Shown: one piece after another, positions 34,852 to 44,938 of the stretch | Position numbering within the stretch: position 1 is the stretch's first letter | How the letters are laid out: every line of letters starts with the position of its first letter | Origin: Deinococcus betulae | GTDB lineage: Bacteria; Deinococcota; Deinococci; Deinococcales; Deinococcaceae | DNA length: 64,000 bases | Assembly (NCBI RefSeq): GCF_020166395.1 | Contig: NZ_JAIQXU010000004.1 | Coordinates: 62,001 to 126,000, forward strand | Direction: 5' to 3' | Made by a program: the position numbers and the translations under genes | The notes under the pieces: model-generated | Seen by the model: the letters and a program-made list of their open reading frames with translations, nothing else | Told to the model about the DNA's origin: nothing | The model's database searches: none

Positions 34852-35715
34852 TTACTTGCGGCGGCTGGCGCGGCGGGCCAGCAGACTGGTGAGGAAAATC
34901 AGGGTGATGAGCAGCAGGGCGCCCGCCTTGGCCAGGCGCTGGTTCTCGTCGTAGGCGCTGGTGGCGCCCCGGTAGATTTCCAAGGGCAGGGCGCTCATGG
35001 GTTTGGTCGGGTCCACGTTGATCTGGTTGTTGCCGAAGGCCGTGAACAGCAGCGGCGCCGCCTCGCCGGCCACGCGGGCCAGGGCCAGCATCACGCCGGT
35101 CACGATGCCCCCAGCGGCGGCCGGCAGCACGATGCGCAGCGTCACCAGCCACTTGGGCAGCCCCAGGGCCAGGCCAGCTTCGCGCACCGTCTGGGGCACC
35201 AGCTTGAGCACTTCCTCGGTGGTGCGCACCACGATAGGAATCATCAGGAAGCCCAGCGCCACCGCGCCTGCCAGCCCCGAGAAGCCAAATTGCAGCACGA
35301 TCAGCCCGTAAGCCACCAGGCCCATCACGATGGCGGGAATCCCGGCCAGCACGTCGCTGACCATGCGAATGGTGGGCATCAGGGGGTGGCGGGGGTACTC
35401 GGCCAGAAAGATGCCGCCGGCGACTCCCACCGTCACCCCCAGGAGACTGGCCATCGCCAGCATCTCGACGCTGCCTAGGATGGCGTTGGCCAGGCCGCCG
35501 CCGGTCTCGCCCTCGGGGGCGGGCACCCTGGTAAAGAAGTCCAGGTTCATGGCCCCCAGACCCTCGCGGAGCAGGTACAGGAAAATCAGAATCAGGGGCG
35601 CGACCACCAGCAAGGTGGCCAGGAGAATCAGGCCGCCCATCAGCAGGTTCTGTGCGCGCCGGACGGGACTGAGGCCGTGGCGGCGGGCGGGCGCCTGGGT
35701 GGCAGCGCTCATCAT
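34852..35715 (-). CDS. pstA: Phosphate ABC transporter permease
   Basis: 287 aa with six membrane helices and the permease EAA-like loop [30 protein letters not shown]. The start overlaps the pstC stop by 4 nt. Forms the channel with PstC. Confidence 0.95.
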   Translation of the reverse strand: MMSAATQAPARRHGLSPVRRAQNLLMGGLILLATLLVVAPLILIFLYLLREGLGAMNLDFFTRVPAPEGETGGGLANAILGSVEMLAMASLLGVTVGVAGGIFLAEYPRHPLMPTIRMVSDVLAGIPAIVMGLVAYGLIVLQFGFSGLAGAVALGFLMIPIVVRTTEEVLKLVPQTVREAGLALGLPKWLVTLRIVLPAAAGGIVTGVMLALARVAGEAAPLLFTAFGNNQINVDPTKPMSALPLEIYRGATSAYDENQRLAKAGALLLITLIFLTSLLARRASRRK

Positions 35716-36719
35716 TGAATCCCCTTGGGTGTCAGGCGCGCGATGATCAGCCGGGCCACGAAGTTAACAGCCACGCTTAGGACAAACAGGCTCAGGCCCA
35801 GGGTCACCACGCTGGAGCGGTGCAGGGCCTCCTGCGCGTCCCCGAACTGGTTGGCAATCACCGAGGCCATGGTGCTGGCGCCGCCCCAGATGCTTTTCAG
35901 AAGGTCCTGGCTGTCCCCGATGACCATGGCCACCGCCAGTGTTTCGCCCAGCGCGCGGCCCAGGGCCAGAATCACGCCGCCCAGAATGCCGGCGCGGGCG
36001 TAGGGCAAGATGGCGCGCGAAATGACCTCCCATTTGGTCGCGCCCAGCGCGTACATGGCTTCACGCTGATCCTGCGGCACCAAGCGGATGACATCGCGCG
36101 CCACCGACGCCGTGTAGGGCAGAATCATGACCGTCAGGATGATAACGGCCAGGGCGAGACCGCGCCCGTCAAAACTACTCGGGACGAAAAGGCACTGCAA
36201 GTTGGTCTGCCCGCTGTCCCAGAGGGTTTTGCAACTGGTGTACAGGGCGAGCTTTCCTGGATCGGTAAAAAAGCCCTGTTCCCAGCGGCTGAGCACCGGT
36301 GCAAGCACGAACAGCGCCCACAGGCCGTAGACCACGCTGGGCACGGCGGCCAGCAGTTCAATCAGGTAACCGACCGGGTTGGCCAGCCACTTGGGGGCGT
36401 ATTCCGCCACGAACAAGGCACTGGCCACGGCCAGCGGCACACTGATGACGAGCGCCACCAGGCTGGTCACCAGGGTCCCCATCACCATGGCCACCGCGCC
36501 GTACTCGTTTTGCACCGGATTCCAGACACGTTGGAAGAAAAACGGCAGGCCGATGTTTTGAAGGGTCGGCCAGGACTCGCGGCCCAGCTGATAGACACTG
36601 AGGACGAAGACAAGCACGATAATGCCGGCCAGCAGCAGAATCAGGCCCTGAAACACACGGTCAGAGGCGCTGCTGAGGCCAGCAGGGCGCGGCGGGCGGG
36701 TGTGGGTGGGTTCGCTCAT
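35712..36719 (-). CDS. pstC: Phosphate ABC transporter permease
   Basis: 335 aa with six membrane helices and the permease loop [30 protein letters not shown]. The long periplasmic loop between helices (about 165-195) has two Cys ([15 protein letters not shown]). It has its own Pho-box-like promoter and a GGAGG 12 nt upstream, so it can be expressed apart from pstS. Confidence 0.95.
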   Translation of the reverse strand: MSEPTHTRPPRPAGLSSASDRVFQGLILLLAGIIVLVFVLSVYQLGRESWPTLQNIGLPFFFQRVWNPVQNEYGAVAMVMGTLVTSLVALVISVPLAVASALFVAEYAPKWLANPVGYLIELLAAVPSVVYGLWALFVLAPVLSRWEQGFFTDPGKLALYTSCKTLWDSGQTNLQCLFVPSSFDGRGLALAVIILTVMILPYTASVARDVIRLVPQDQREAMYALGATKWEVISRAILPYARAGILGGVILALGRALGETLAVAMVIGDSQDLLKSIWGGASTMASVIANQFGDAQEALHRSSVVTLGLSLFVLSVAVNFVARLIIARLTPKGIQ

Positions 36720-36751
36720 GAGTTCATGACCCCTCCGGGGCCTTCGTCTTC

Positions 36752-36782
36752 AGTTCACACGGGCTTCGTCAGCGCCGCGTCA
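36752..36782 (-). promoter_or_regulatory. Pho-box-like promoter of pstC
   Basis: Minus strand TGACGCGGCGCTGAC (36782-36768), two TGAC repeats 11 nt apart as in PhoB boxes, then 10 nt, then TGAACT as -10 (36757-36752). The 15-mer and the 10-nt spacing are the same as at pstS. Confidence 0.6.
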
Positions 36783-36849
36783 GGTGCGGGCGGCGGCGGG
36801 CAGATTGATCAGGACGGAGCGGGGTCAGCGCTGCTCAGGCCCACAGAAA

Positions 36850-36881
36850 GGCGGCGCCCGCCCCTGGGGGAAAGCGCCGCC
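36850..36881 (-). terminator. Hairpin after pstS
   Basis: 8-bp arms GGCGGCGC/GCGCCGCC at 36850-36857 and 36874-36881, 18 nt past the pstS stop, followed on the minus strand by a weak T-rich TTTCTG. It probably reduces read-through into pstCAB, giving more PstS than permease. Confidence 0.6.
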
Positions 36882-36898
36882 AACGTGGAAGGTCTTCT

Positions 36899-37924
36899 TT
36901 ACAGCTTCTTGCCGTCGAAGGTCATCTTGTTCAGGATGCTCTTGGCCTTGTTGGCGGCGGCAGCGGGCAGCTTGGCGTAGTCCAGCGGCTCGTTGTAGCC
37001 CTGGCCGGTCGTGACCATCCAGCCCAGCAGGTCTTTCAGGGCCTTGGCCTGGGCCTGGGTACGGCTGCCGTACTTCTGCTCCTGGTAGAAGATGACGTAG
37101 GTAAAGCTGGCAATCGGGTAGGCGTCGGCGTTGGCGCTGTTGGTCAGACTGACGCGGGTGTCGGCCGGAATGACCACACCGTTGGCGGCCAGCGCGGCGG
37201 GGCCGTTGTCGGCCAGCACGAACTTGCCAGCGCGGTTTTGCACGCTGCCGAAAGGCAGTTTGTTCTGCTTGGCGTACACCAGTTCCACGTAGCCGATGGC
37301 GCCGGGGGTGCTTTTCACCACGCCCGCCACGCCGTCGTTGCCGCGTGCGCCGGTGCCCACGGGCCACTGCAGGCTGTTGCCCACACCGACCTTGCTCTTC
37401 CACTCACTGCTGACCTTGGCCAAGTAGTCGGAAAACACGTAGGTCGTGCCCGAGCCGTCGCTGCGGCGGGCCACCGTGATGGGCAGGGGCGCGATGGTGA
37501 CGCCGGGGTTCAGGGCCGTGATGGCCTTGTCGTTCCAGGTCTTGATTTTGCCCAGGTAGATGTCGGCCAGCACCTTACCGGTGAACTTGAGGGGCGCGGT
37601 CACGCCCGGCAGGTTGTAGGCGGGCACCACGGCGCCGATGGCCGTGGGGATGTGCAGCAGCTGACCGGGGGCGTCTTTCATGGCCTCGTCGCTCATGGGG
37701 TTGTCGCTGCCAGCGAAGTCCACAGTGCGCTCCAGAATCTGTTTCTGGCCTGCGCCGCTGCCCACCGACTGGTAGTTCACGGCCACGCCCTTGTCGTTCT
37801 TGTATTCGGCAAACATCTTGCTGTACAGGGGGAAGGGAAAGCTGGCGCCCGCGCCAGTCACAGTGGACTGGGCGGCGGCCATGGTCACGGTGAGGGCAGC
37901 AGCCAGAGCAAACATCTTCTTCAT
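36899..37924 (-). CDS. pstS: Phosphate-binding periplasmic protein
   Basis: 341 aa with a signal peptide ([18 protein letters not shown]). PstS phosphate-site motifs: [31 protein letters not shown], and [18 protein letters not shown] with the Arg and Ser ligands. Captures phosphate for PstCAB. The ATG has CACACT 7 nt upstream, so it is probably leaderless, and a Pho-box-like element occupies the -35 region. Confidence 0.96.
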   Translation of the reverse strand: MKKMFALAAALTVTMAAAQSTVTGAGASFPFPLYSKMFAEYKNDKGVAVNYQSVGSGAGQKQILERTVDFAGSDNPMSDEAMKDAPGQLLHIPTAIGAVVPAYNLPGVTAPLKFTGKVLADIYLGKIKTWNDKAITALNPGVTIAPLPITVARRSDGSGTTYVFSDYLAKVSSEWKSKVGVGNSLQWPVGTGARGNDGVAGVVKSTPGAIGYVELVYAKQNKLPFGSVQNRAGKFVLADNGPAALAANGVVIPADTRVSLTNSANADAYPIASFTYVIFYQEQKYGSRTQAQAKALKDLLGWMVTTGQGYNEPLDYAKLPAAAANKAKSILNKMTFDGKKL

Positions 37925-37931
37925 GGCTGGC

Positions 37932-37962
37932 AGTGTGCCCGGCGATTGTCAGCGCCGCGTCA
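37932..37962 (-). promoter_or_regulatory. Pho-box-like promoter of pstS
   Basis: Minus strand TGACGCGGCGCTGAC (37962-37948), 10 nt, then CACACT (37937-37932), 7 nt before the ATG. If the transcript starts at the ATG, the box covers -24 to -38, where a PhoB-type activator would replace the -35. Confidence 0.62.
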
Positions 37963-38017
37963 CGTTCCAGAGGCACCCTTTAAGGCTTCCCTGAGCCTTC
38001 CCGTGACGGCGTGATCT

Positions 38018-39658
38018 TCAGGTGGTTGCCGGCTGCGGCGCATGGGCGGCCAGGACTGCGTGGGCCACAGCGGCCACCAGGTCAGGCAGCACCCCAAAGG
38101 AATACGGCTTATACACCCGCTCCAGCCACTGGTGGTAGTCGCGGCCCCACGGCCCCAGGTTGATGCACGGCAGGCCGGCGGGCAGCGCCTGAATCTGCGC
38201 TTCCTTGACGGGCGTATTGGCATTCACGAAGGCCACGTCGGCCGCGTCGCCGTGCCCGAACCAGCTCATGTCGCTGATGCCGGTAAAAACCGCCCGCTCC
38301 ACGACCTCGGCGCCGCATGCCGCGCACGCCTGCGCCAGCGCCGCGCGCAGAACCTCTAAGGCGTGGGCATCGTCTCCGTATGGGGCCAGGTGGGTGTGCG
38401 GGTAGTGCAGAGAGGCAAAGCCGAGCACTGCCGCTGGCCCCAGCAGGCCCGCCGCGTCCCAGAGCCAGCCGGTCAGCGCGGCACTCCGGGTCGGGTAATC
38501 CAGGTGCCCCAGGGTGTCGGCATAGGCCGCGAAAGCACGAGCGAAGTCGGGGTGCTGCTCGGCCGCCTGCGCCATCAGATCGGCCACCGTCAGGACCAGG
38601 GGCGTGGCCCCGTGGGCGGCGCTGGCCTGTTCACCCAGGGCCTCGGCGCGGCGGCGCAAGGTGGCCAGGGCATCCTCCAGTGTGGTCTGGGCCACCCGCT
38701 GAAAGCTGCCCAGCACCGCCGAGGCGTCCAGACCGTGCGTCAGGCTGTTCACACACAGCCAGGCGCGGGCAGGCGTGGTCACGTCGTAATAGGTTTTCAG
38801 GTCGGTCTGTTTGAGCAGGGTGGGAGGCGTCCCTATGAGGCCCCCGGTCTGGTCCGTCAGCTCCGGGTTCAGCTCGAAGGCCCGCGCCAGTTCACTGGCC
38901 AGAAAGTTGGCATTGATGCCGTCCAGCGCGTAACCGGCGTGGGTGTCCACCCCCACCACGAAGGCCGACACCAGCAGTTTGCCCGCCGTGCCCAGGTACA
39001 CGGCCTGACCGGCGCGGCCGTCGCCATTGTCGCCGGTGGCGTCGAGGTTAATGACCAGCGGCAGGGTCAGGTGCCGCTCCCGCGCCAGGGCCAGCAGGCG
39101 CGGCGCGGCGTGCCGGGCACCGTGCGAACTGACCTCCTCGTCGGCCACTGCCACGAACAACAGGTTGCCTTCCCGCTCTGGCTGCTCGGCAAAGCGCTCC
39201 AGGGCGACTAGGCCCGCCGCCAGCCCCGACTTCATGTCCAGCGCGCCCCGGCCCGGCAGAAAGTCGCCGCTTTCCAGGTCCGCCAGGGCGCGGTGCTCGG
39301 CGTCACTGCGGGCATTCACCCGCAGGTCGTCAATCAGGCGCGGCAGCAGCACTTCGGGGTCGCAGGCCCACTCGGCGTGCGGGCCGTAGTTGGCTGTCGA
39401 CACCACGTCGTAGTGACTGGTCAACACCACCGTCGCCGGCCCCGCGCCCTGCACCAGCGCATACACGTTGCGCCGGCCCAGCGGGTCATTCTCGATGACC
39501 TCTGTCCAGAGGTGATCTGGATGCGCCTGAAAATAGGGCAGGCGCCGTAAGATGGCCAGCAGCGTGTCTGGAAAGAGGGTTTCGCCTTCTGTGTTCGTGA
39601 TGCTGGCCGCCCGGACCATCTCGGCCGTCAGAGCCTGCGCCCGCAAAACTGTTGACAT
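38018..39658 (-). CDS. M20-family metallopeptidase (RocB-like)
   Basis: 546 aa. VVLTSHYDVV gives the first metal His/Asp, GRGALDMKSGLAAGL the bridging Asp, and VAVADEEVSSHGARHA the catalytic Glu-Glu. The unusually long body after the core fits the RocB (arginine utilisation)-type M20 group rather than the 400-aa aminoacylases. Cytoplasmic dinuclear-zinc peptidase or deacylase; substrate unknown. The start at 39658 is chosen over upstream ATGs because TATGCT lies 7 nt before it. Confidence 0.86.
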   Translation of the reverse strand: MSTVLRAQALTAEMVRAASITNTEGETLFPDTLLAILRRLPYFQAHPDHLWTEVIENDPLGRRNVYALVQGAGPATVVLTSHYDVVSTANYGPHAEWACDPEVLLPRLIDDLRVNARSDAEHRALADLESGDFLPGRGALDMKSGLAAGLVALERFAEQPEREGNLLFVAVADEEVSSHGARHAAPRLLALARERHLTLPLVINLDATGDNGDGRAGQAVYLGTAGKLLVSAFVVGVDTHAGYALDGINANFLASELARAFELNPELTDQTGGLIGTPPTLLKQTDLKTYYDVTTPARAWLCVNSLTHGLDASAVLGSFQRVAQTTLEDALATLRRRAEALGEQASAAHGATPLVLTVADLMAQAAEQHPDFARAFAAYADTLGHLDYPTRSAALTGWLWDAAGLLGPAAVLGFASLHYPHTHLAPYGDDAHALEVLRAALAQACAACGAEVVERAVFTGISDMSWFGHGDAADVAFVNANTPVKEAQIQALPAGLPCINLGPWGRDYHQWLERVYKPYSFGVLPDLVAAVAHAVLAAHAPQPATT

Positions 39659-39878
39659 GGGGTTCAGCATAAAGGTGGGTTGCACGCAGCCCCAGCGCCC
39701 GGAATCCAGTCCACAGAGGCGGCTTCTTCCGTGCTGCACGGCATTCCTTAGCACTTGCTCAAAATGCCCACCAGGACGTTATTTTTCCTTGCTTAAATCT
39801 TGAAAGAACGTGCTGGCGGGCATTGCCAGCCCTTCTCCCCTCTTCCCAAGCGGAGACGCATATGTCATGCTGCTCACC

Positions 39879-40250
39879 ATGACGAAAAAGTCTGCTAAGC
39901 CCGCCGCCAAGAAGCCCGCTGCCAAAGCTGCTCCTGCCGCCAAAGCCGCCCCCAAAAAGGTCGCCGGCGAGAGCAACAAGGTTGCCAAGACCCAGCTCGT
40001 GGAAATGGTCGCCGACAAGACCGGCCTGACCAAGAAGCAGAGCGAAGAAGCCGTCAGCGCCATGCTGGACGTTGTGGTGGGCGCCATCAAGGGCGGCCAG
40101 AGTGTGGGCCTGCCCGGCCTGGGCACCCTGAGCGTCAAGGCCACCGCCGCCCGCACCGGCGTGCGCCCCGGCACCAGCGAGAAGATCCAAATTCCCGCCG
40201 GCAAGAAAGTGGCCTTCAAGGTCGCCAGCACCCTCAAGGGCAACCTGTAA
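39879..40250 (+). CDS. hup: HU-type nucleoid protein with basic N-terminal extension
   Basis: 123 aa. A 34-residue Lys/Ala/Pro-rich extension ([12 protein letters not shown] onward) precedes a complete HU domain that begins [16 protein letters not shown] and includes the [20 protein letters not shown] beta arm. The extension is typical of Deinococcus HU and resembles histone H1 tails. An in-frame ATG at 39867 is better spaced from the upstream GGAGA and would add MLLT. A strong terminator follows. Binds and compacts DNA. Confidence 0.94.
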   Translation: MTKKSAKPAAKKPAAKAAPAAKAAPKKVAGESNKVAKTQLVEMVADKTGLTKKQSEEAVSAMLDVVVGAIKGGQSVGLPGLGTLSVKATAARTGVRPGTSEKIQIPAGKKVAFKVASTLKGNL

Positions 40251-40270
40251 GCACCGCTGTTCTGCCCCGG

Positions 40271-40297
40271 AACGCGCCCCCAGTGGGCGCGTTTTTG
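40271..40297 (+). terminator. Rho-independent terminator of the HU gene
   Basis: Perfect 9-bp stem AACGCGCCC/GGGCGCGTT with CCAGT loop, ending in a TTTTT run, 20 nt past the HU stop. Confidence 0.9.
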
Positions 40298-40438
40298 GTT
40301 GGCGCCAGGTCTGGGCGCCGCCGCAGAAGTCAGGTCACCCCTAAGCAACGCGCCTGCATCAGCAGGGCTGCTGAAACGACCGGATGAACCTCTCTCTTTC
40401 CGCCGCCGGTGGGCCTTTCCCCAGCTATCTTGAAGCCC

Positions 40439-42724
40439 ATGTCCCCCGCCCCTCTGCTCAGCGAACGGCTTCAAGCGGTCACCGAAGCCCTCGCAGCCAC
40501 GACCACACAGGCGGACGTCTTTCACATTGTCCTTCAGCCGGCCCTCCAGGCTCTTGAAGGCCTTGCCGGCACGGTCCTGCTGGTGGACCGTGCGGGAACC
40601 TCTCTTGTGTGTGCCGCTGCTCAGGGTCAAACGGACAGTCCTACCATCTGGCAAGACGGGCCTCTGAGCGGCGTCACGCCCGCCACCGACGCGCTGCGGC
40701 ACCATCACCCCCTGCTGTTTGAACATGGTGGCGATTTGCTGCGGGCCTATCCCGATATTGAAACCACCACGGGAGGCAAGGCGGCTGTCGGCACCGCCGT
40801 CTTCCCCATGTTTCTGGATCACCTGCCTCTGGGCGTGCTGGTACTTGATTTCAAGGAGCCGCATCACTTCACCGACGACGAGCAGCGGTTTCTTCAGACC
40901 CTGGCCGCCCAATGCGCGCTGGCCCTGGGGCGCATTCAGGCCATCCAGCAGCTTGAAGCGCAGGTGCAGGCCCGCACCCAGGCCCTGGACACCGAGCGCG
41001 CCGCCCTGGACGCCTTTGTCGCCTACAAAGAGGCCATCGGCAGTGAAACCAGTGTGCCCGCACTGGCCCAGCAGGCTGCGCAGGTCATTCAGGCGACCCT
41101 GGGCCAGGTCAGCGTCGTGTACTACGAGCGTGAGGACCACCTCTGGAAGGCCCGGAGCTGGTCTGAGGATGTGCCTGCCGACGTCCTGGCGCAGATTCGG
41201 GTGGGGGTGCCAGATGACGCCCCGAGCTTTGCCGAGGCGGTGACCACTCAGGCCGCCGTGTTCATGCATGGCTGGGACGCCGAAGCGAATAATGTGTCGG
41301 CGGCGTCGGCCTACGGCGCCGTGGCCTTTCTGCCTCTGGTCGTTCAGGGGCGCATTCAGGGCCTGCTGACGCTGGGCACCCGCGCCGCCCGCACCTGGTC
41401 GGTCCGGGAACAGGCGATTGTGCGCGCCGTTGCGCGTGGCCTGACGCTGACCCTGAGCCGCACCGAACAGCAGCGCGAACTGGAAGCCCGCAACAAGGCG
41501 CTGGAGGGCTTTGCCGACCTGACGCGGGATATGGCCCTGGAGTTTGACGCTCTGCGCCTGATTGGCCGGGTGCAGGACCTGATGGTCTCACTGCTTCCCG
41601 ACACAATTTCGACCTACTACGAACTTGACGGCGACACCTGGCGTCTGCTGACCCACCGGGGCACCTTCCGAAACCCGGGCATGCTCGTGGCCCTGGGCCG
41701 TGGCCTTCCACGGGGGCAGACTGTTAACCTGGACCGTCCCTACGACACCCGGACGGCGTTTTATCAAGACGTCTATGACCCCGTGACCACAGCAGCTGCG
41801 GGCAGCGCAGTTACGGTCATCCGGGCGAGTGCCGCTTTTCCCGTCTTCTGTCAGGGGCAGGTGCAGGGCGTGCTGGTGGCTGGCCGACATGAAACGGCCA
41901 ACTGGACCGCAGACGAGCGGACCATTCTGGAAACCACGGTGCGCAGCCTCTCGGTTGCCCTGGAGAGAACGCAGGCGACCCAACAGGTGCTGAAGCAAAA
42001 CGCCGAACTGGCCGCCCGCACGCGCGAACTGGAGCGGAGCAACGAGGAGCTGGAACGCTTTGCGTACATTGCCAGCCACGACCTGCAAGAACCGCTGCGC
42101 ACGGTGAGCAGTTTCGCGGAACTCCTGATGAAACAGGTGCCGAGCGAGAACGCCAAGGCGGCGCGGTACATGCAGTACGTTCAGGAAGGCACAGAGCGGA
42201 TGCGCCGCCTGCTGGAAGAACTGCTGGTGTTCTCGCGCATCATGACTCAGGGCACAGAGCCGCAGCCGGTCAGTGCCTGGAAGGTGGCCACGCAGGTGCT
42301 GCATGACCTGGGGGCGCAGGTGGAACGGACCCAGGCCCAGGTCACCGTGGACGAACTTCCGGTGGTGCGGGCGGATGAAACGCAGCTGCGGCAGTTGCTG
42401 CAAAATCTGATCAGCAATGCCTTGAAGTTTGCGGCACCGGGCCGCCTTCCCCGCGTGAGCGTGACCGCTCAGGTAGACGGCCCAGTGGCCCAGTTTTCCG
42501 TGCGTGACAATGGCATCGGCATTGAGCCAAAGTATTTCGAGCGCATTTTTACGATCTTTCAGCGCCTGAATCGCCGAGAGGACTACGAGGGCACCGGGAT
42601 GGGGCTGTCTATCGCCCGGCGGATTGTGGAGCGCCACGGCGGTCAGATCTGGGTTGACAGTACCCCTGGGGAAGGCACGACCTTTCACTTCACCCTGCCG
42701 CTTGCTACTGGAGAAACTGCATAA
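40439..42724 (+). CDS. Multi-GAF sensor histidine kinase
   Basis: 761 aa, soluble. Three GAF-like domains (about 10-170, 195-345, 355-520) are followed by a coiled coil (ELAARTRELERSNEELERF), a HisKA domain with the phospho-His in YIASHDLQEPLRTV, and an HATPase domain with N-box NLISNALKF, G1 DNGIGI and G2 GTGMGLSIARRIV. This architecture is like phytochrome-related kinases, although no chromophore Cys/His motif was identified. TATCTT lies 7 nt before the ATG (leaderless). The convergent receiver gene just downstream is a plausible partner. Confidence 0.92.
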   Translation: MSPAPLLSERLQAVTEALAATTTQADVFHIVLQPALQALEGLAGTVLLVDRAGTSLVCAAAQGQTDSPTIWQDGPLSGVTPATDALRHHHPLLFEHGGDLLRAYPDIETTTGGKAAVGTAVFPMFLDHLPLGVLVLDFKEPHHFTDDEQRFLQTLAAQCALALGRIQAIQQLEAQVQARTQALDTERAALDAFVAYKEAIGSETSVPALAQQAAQVIQATLGQVSVVYYEREDHLWKARSWSEDVPADVLAQIRVGVPDDAPSFAEAVTTQAAVFMHGWDAEANNVSAASAYGAVAFLPLVVQGRIQGLLTLGTRAARTWSVREQAIVRAVARGLTLTLSRTEQQRELEARNKALEGFADLTRDMALEFDALRLIGRVQDLMVSLLPDTISTYYELDGDTWRLLTHRGTFRNPGMLVALGRGLPRGQTVNLDRPYDTRTAFYQDVYDPVTTAAAGSAVTVIRASAAFPVFCQGQVQGVLVAGRHETANWTADERTILETTVRSLSVALERTQATQQVLKQNAELAARTRELERSNEELERFAYIASHDLQEPLRTVSSFAELLMKQVPSENAKAARYMQYVQEGTERMRRLLEELLVFSRIMTQGTEPQPVSAWKVATQVLHDLGAQVERTQAQVTVDELPVVRADETQLRQLLQNLISNALKFAAPGRLPRVSVTAQVDGPVAQFSVRDNGIGIEPKYFERIFTIFQRLNRREDYEGTGMGLSIARRIVERHGGQIWVDSTPGEGTTFHFTLPLATGETA

Positions 42725-42935
42725 GGAGCAGAAGCCCGCCTCCAGGTGGCTGGGAGAAAAGACAGGACATAGAAACGGAGCGGTTGACCCTGCCCCGTTT
42801 TGACCTTCGTCTCGGGGCTCTTGGTCTCGCCGTCCTCTCAGGCCGGGACGACGCGCCACATACCTCCCGAAACTGCTTTCAATTCATCAAGCGCAATTAG
42901 GTCACGAACATGGTCTACGCGCAGAGACCGCAGTT

Positions 42936-43367
42936 TTAAGAGTCCAGGCGGCGGGGCCAGTTGGTCGTGCGGCTTTCGCGCCAGAAGCCCACGAAGGCGT
43001 CTACCTGTTCTAAAAAGGCCTGAAAACTGTGCGACTTCACCAGGTAAGAGCTGGCGTGCAGCGTGTACGCCCGCTCGATGTCATCCGGCTGCGATGAGGT
43101 CGAGAGCATCACGACCGGCAGAGTACGCAGGCGGCGGTCTTCCTTGATGGTGTGCAGCACCTCAAAGCCTGACATCCCCGGCATGTTGACATCCAGAATC
43201 ACGGCGTCAGGCAGGGGGTCGCCGCCGCGCAGCTGCTCCAGCGCCTCGGCGCCGCTGCGGCAGGTCGTAACCATCAGCTGATCGGCATGCTCCTCAAAGA
43301 CCTCCTGCGCCAGCAGCAGGTCGGCGGGGTTATCGTCCACCAGCAGCACATGAAAAGGCCGGGTCAC
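42936..43367 (-). CDS. Stand-alone response regulator receiver protein
   Basis: 143 aa from a GTG. A single receiver domain with the acidic pair LLVDDNPAD, phospho-acceptor Asp59 in AVILDVNMPGM, Ser/Thr in VVMLSTSSQ and Lys in SYLVKSHSF. It belongs to the RcpA-like group that pairs with GAF/phytochrome kinases, and it converges with such a kinase gene (210 nt apart). Paralogous to the receiver at 13999-14418. Confidence 0.9.
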   Translation of the reverse strand: MTRPFHVLLVDDNPADLLLAQEVFEEHADQLMVTTCRSGAEALEQLRGGDPLPDAVILDVNMPGMSGFEVLHTIKEDRRLRTLPVVMLSTSSQPDDIERAYTLHASSYLVKSHSFQAFLEQVDAFVGFWRESRTTNWPRRLDS

Positions 43368-43559
43368 GGCGCAGCCCTCAGGCGGCCCGCGCCAGACAGG
43401 GGGAAAGAGGCGCTCACCCCCGCACTATACGTGCCGGGCTGGGCAGCCTTGTGGGCCGCGCGGCGGCGCTCAGGACTCAGGCCGTGCAGGCGCCGCCACA
43501 ATTGGGTATCCTCGGACACCTTCAGTTCACCGCCTCCCACCTGCCTTCAGGAGACTTTC

Positions 43560-44093
43560 TTGGCCCCCACTGCCCTTTCCCTGTCTGTCCTGAACGCCCT
43601 GAGTCCGGCGGCTTTTGCCGCCCATTTTGCCGGAGTGCTGGAACATTCGCCGCACTACGCCGCCCAGGTGGCGGCCGGGCGGCCCTTTGACACGCCTGAA
43701 GCGCTGGCCCAGGCCTTTGCCCAGGCCGCCCGCAGCGGGTCGCCGGCCGAGACACTGACCCTGATTCGTGCCCACCCCGACCTGGCCGGCAAGGCCGCGC
43801 TGGCCGGCGACCTGACCCCGGAAAGCGCCCACGAGCAGGCCAGCGCTGGCCTGGACCGCCTGACCCCCGAGGAATATGCGGAGTTTCAGGCGCTGAACGC
43901 GGCGTACCACAGGCGCTTTGCCATGCCCTACGTGGTGTGCGTGCGCGAACAGACCAAAGCCAGCATTTTCGAGGGTGCCCGGCGCCGCCTGACCCACACC
44001 CCCGAGCAGGAACGTGGGGCGGCCCTGCACGAGATTGGCCGCATTGCGCGCCTGCGTGTCCTCGACCTCATTCACAGCCAGGAGCAGCCATGA
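43560..44093 (+). CDS. uraD: OHCU decarboxylase (urate degradation step 3)
   Basis: 177 aa starting at a TTG, chosen because CAGGAG lies 7 nt upstream and no ATG or GTG is suitably placed. Family motifs: ALSPAAFAAHFAGVLEHSPHYA, LIRAHPDLAGKAALAG with the catalytic His, and ASAGLDRLTPEEYAEF and FAMPYVVCVRE. It converts OHCU to S-allantoin. Its stop overlaps the uricase start (ATGA), so the three urate genes are one coupled operon. Confidence 0.93.
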   Translation: MAPTALSLSVLNALSPAAFAAHFAGVLEHSPHYAAQVAAGRPFDTPEALAQAFAQAARSGSPAETLTLIRAHPDLAGKAALAGDLTPESAHEQASAGLDRLTPEEYAEFQALNAAYHRRFAMPYVVCVREQTKASIFEGARRRLTHTPEQERGAALHEIGRIARLRVLDLIHSQEQP

Positions 44094-44938
44094 CGGTCAA
44101 GGTCAAACTGGGCGACAACAATTACGGCAAGGCCGATGTGCGGCTGTTCAAGGTTTTTCGGGACCGGCCCCAGCACGACATCAAGGATGTGCAGGTGCGC
44201 GTAGCGGTCACCGGAGATTTTGAGGCCGCCCACACGGTGGGTGACAACACGGGTCTGGTGGCCACCGACACCATGCGCAACCTGGTCTACGCCCTGGCCC
44301 GCGACGGCCTGACCGGCAGTATCGAGGCGTTTGGGCAGCACCTGGCCGCCGAGCTGATGGCGCGTGGCCCCCGCGTGACAGGAGCCAGGGTCACCCTGAC
44401 CGAACACACCTGGGCACGCCTGATGAGCGGCGGCCAGCCGCACGACCACTCGTTCGTGCGCCAGATGCCCAAGCACACCGCGACTGTTGAACGGACAGAC
44501 GGCGGCACCCAGGTGGAAAGCGGGATTGACGACCTGTACCTGCTGAAAACCACCAACAGCGGCTGGGCCGGCTTTCACCGCGACGAATTCACGACCCTGC
44601 CCGAAACACATGACCGCATTCTGGCCACCGTCGTGAGCGCCCGCTGGACCTACCGCACCCCCGACTGTGACCACGACGACGTGTGGCAGCGGGCGTATAC
44701 GGCGCTGCTGGACGTGTTCCCCGACCACTACTCGCCCAGCATGCAGCACACCCTGTACCGGCTGGGCGAGGCGGTGCTGGACCGCTGCCCCGAGATGGAG
44801 CGCGTTCATTTTTCGTTCCCCAACCGGCACCACATCCTGTATCCGCTGGAGCGCTACGGCATGACCAACCCCGGCACCATCTTTCATGCCGACGCCGAGC
44901 CGTACGGGGTCATTGAAGGCTGGGTGGAGCGGGCATGA
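44090..44938 (+). CDS. uox: Urate oxidase (cofactor-independent uricase)
   Basis: 282 aa. It has tunnelling-fold (T-fold) uricase motifs: [31 protein letters not shown] with the catalytic Thr, and late FPNRHHILY and a final [10 protein letters not shown]. Oxidises urate to 5-hydroxyisourate using O2 without a cofactor. Overlaps both neighbours by 4 nt. Confidence 0.96.
   Translation: MTVKVKLGDNNYGKADVRLFKVFRDRPQHDIKDVQVRVAVTGDFEAAHTVGDNTGLVATDTMRNLVYALARDGLTGSIEAFGQHLAAELMARGPRVTGARVTLTEHTWARLMSGGQPHDHSFVRQMPKHTATVERTDGGTQVESGIDDLYLLKTTNSGWAGFHRDEFTTLPETHDRILATVVSARWTYRTPDCDHDDVWQRAYTALLDVFPDHYSPSMQHTLYRLGEAVLDRCPEMERVHFSFPNRHHILYPLERYGMTNPGTIFHADAEPYGVIEGWVERA

Noticed and set aside
33334..35478. 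A 714-aa plus-strand open frame
   Set aside because: It runs antisense through the DUF2946, pstB and pstA genes, and its translation is rich in Gly, His, Gln and Arg as expected for the shadow of GC-rich genes. pstB and pstA motifs are unmistakable on the other strand.
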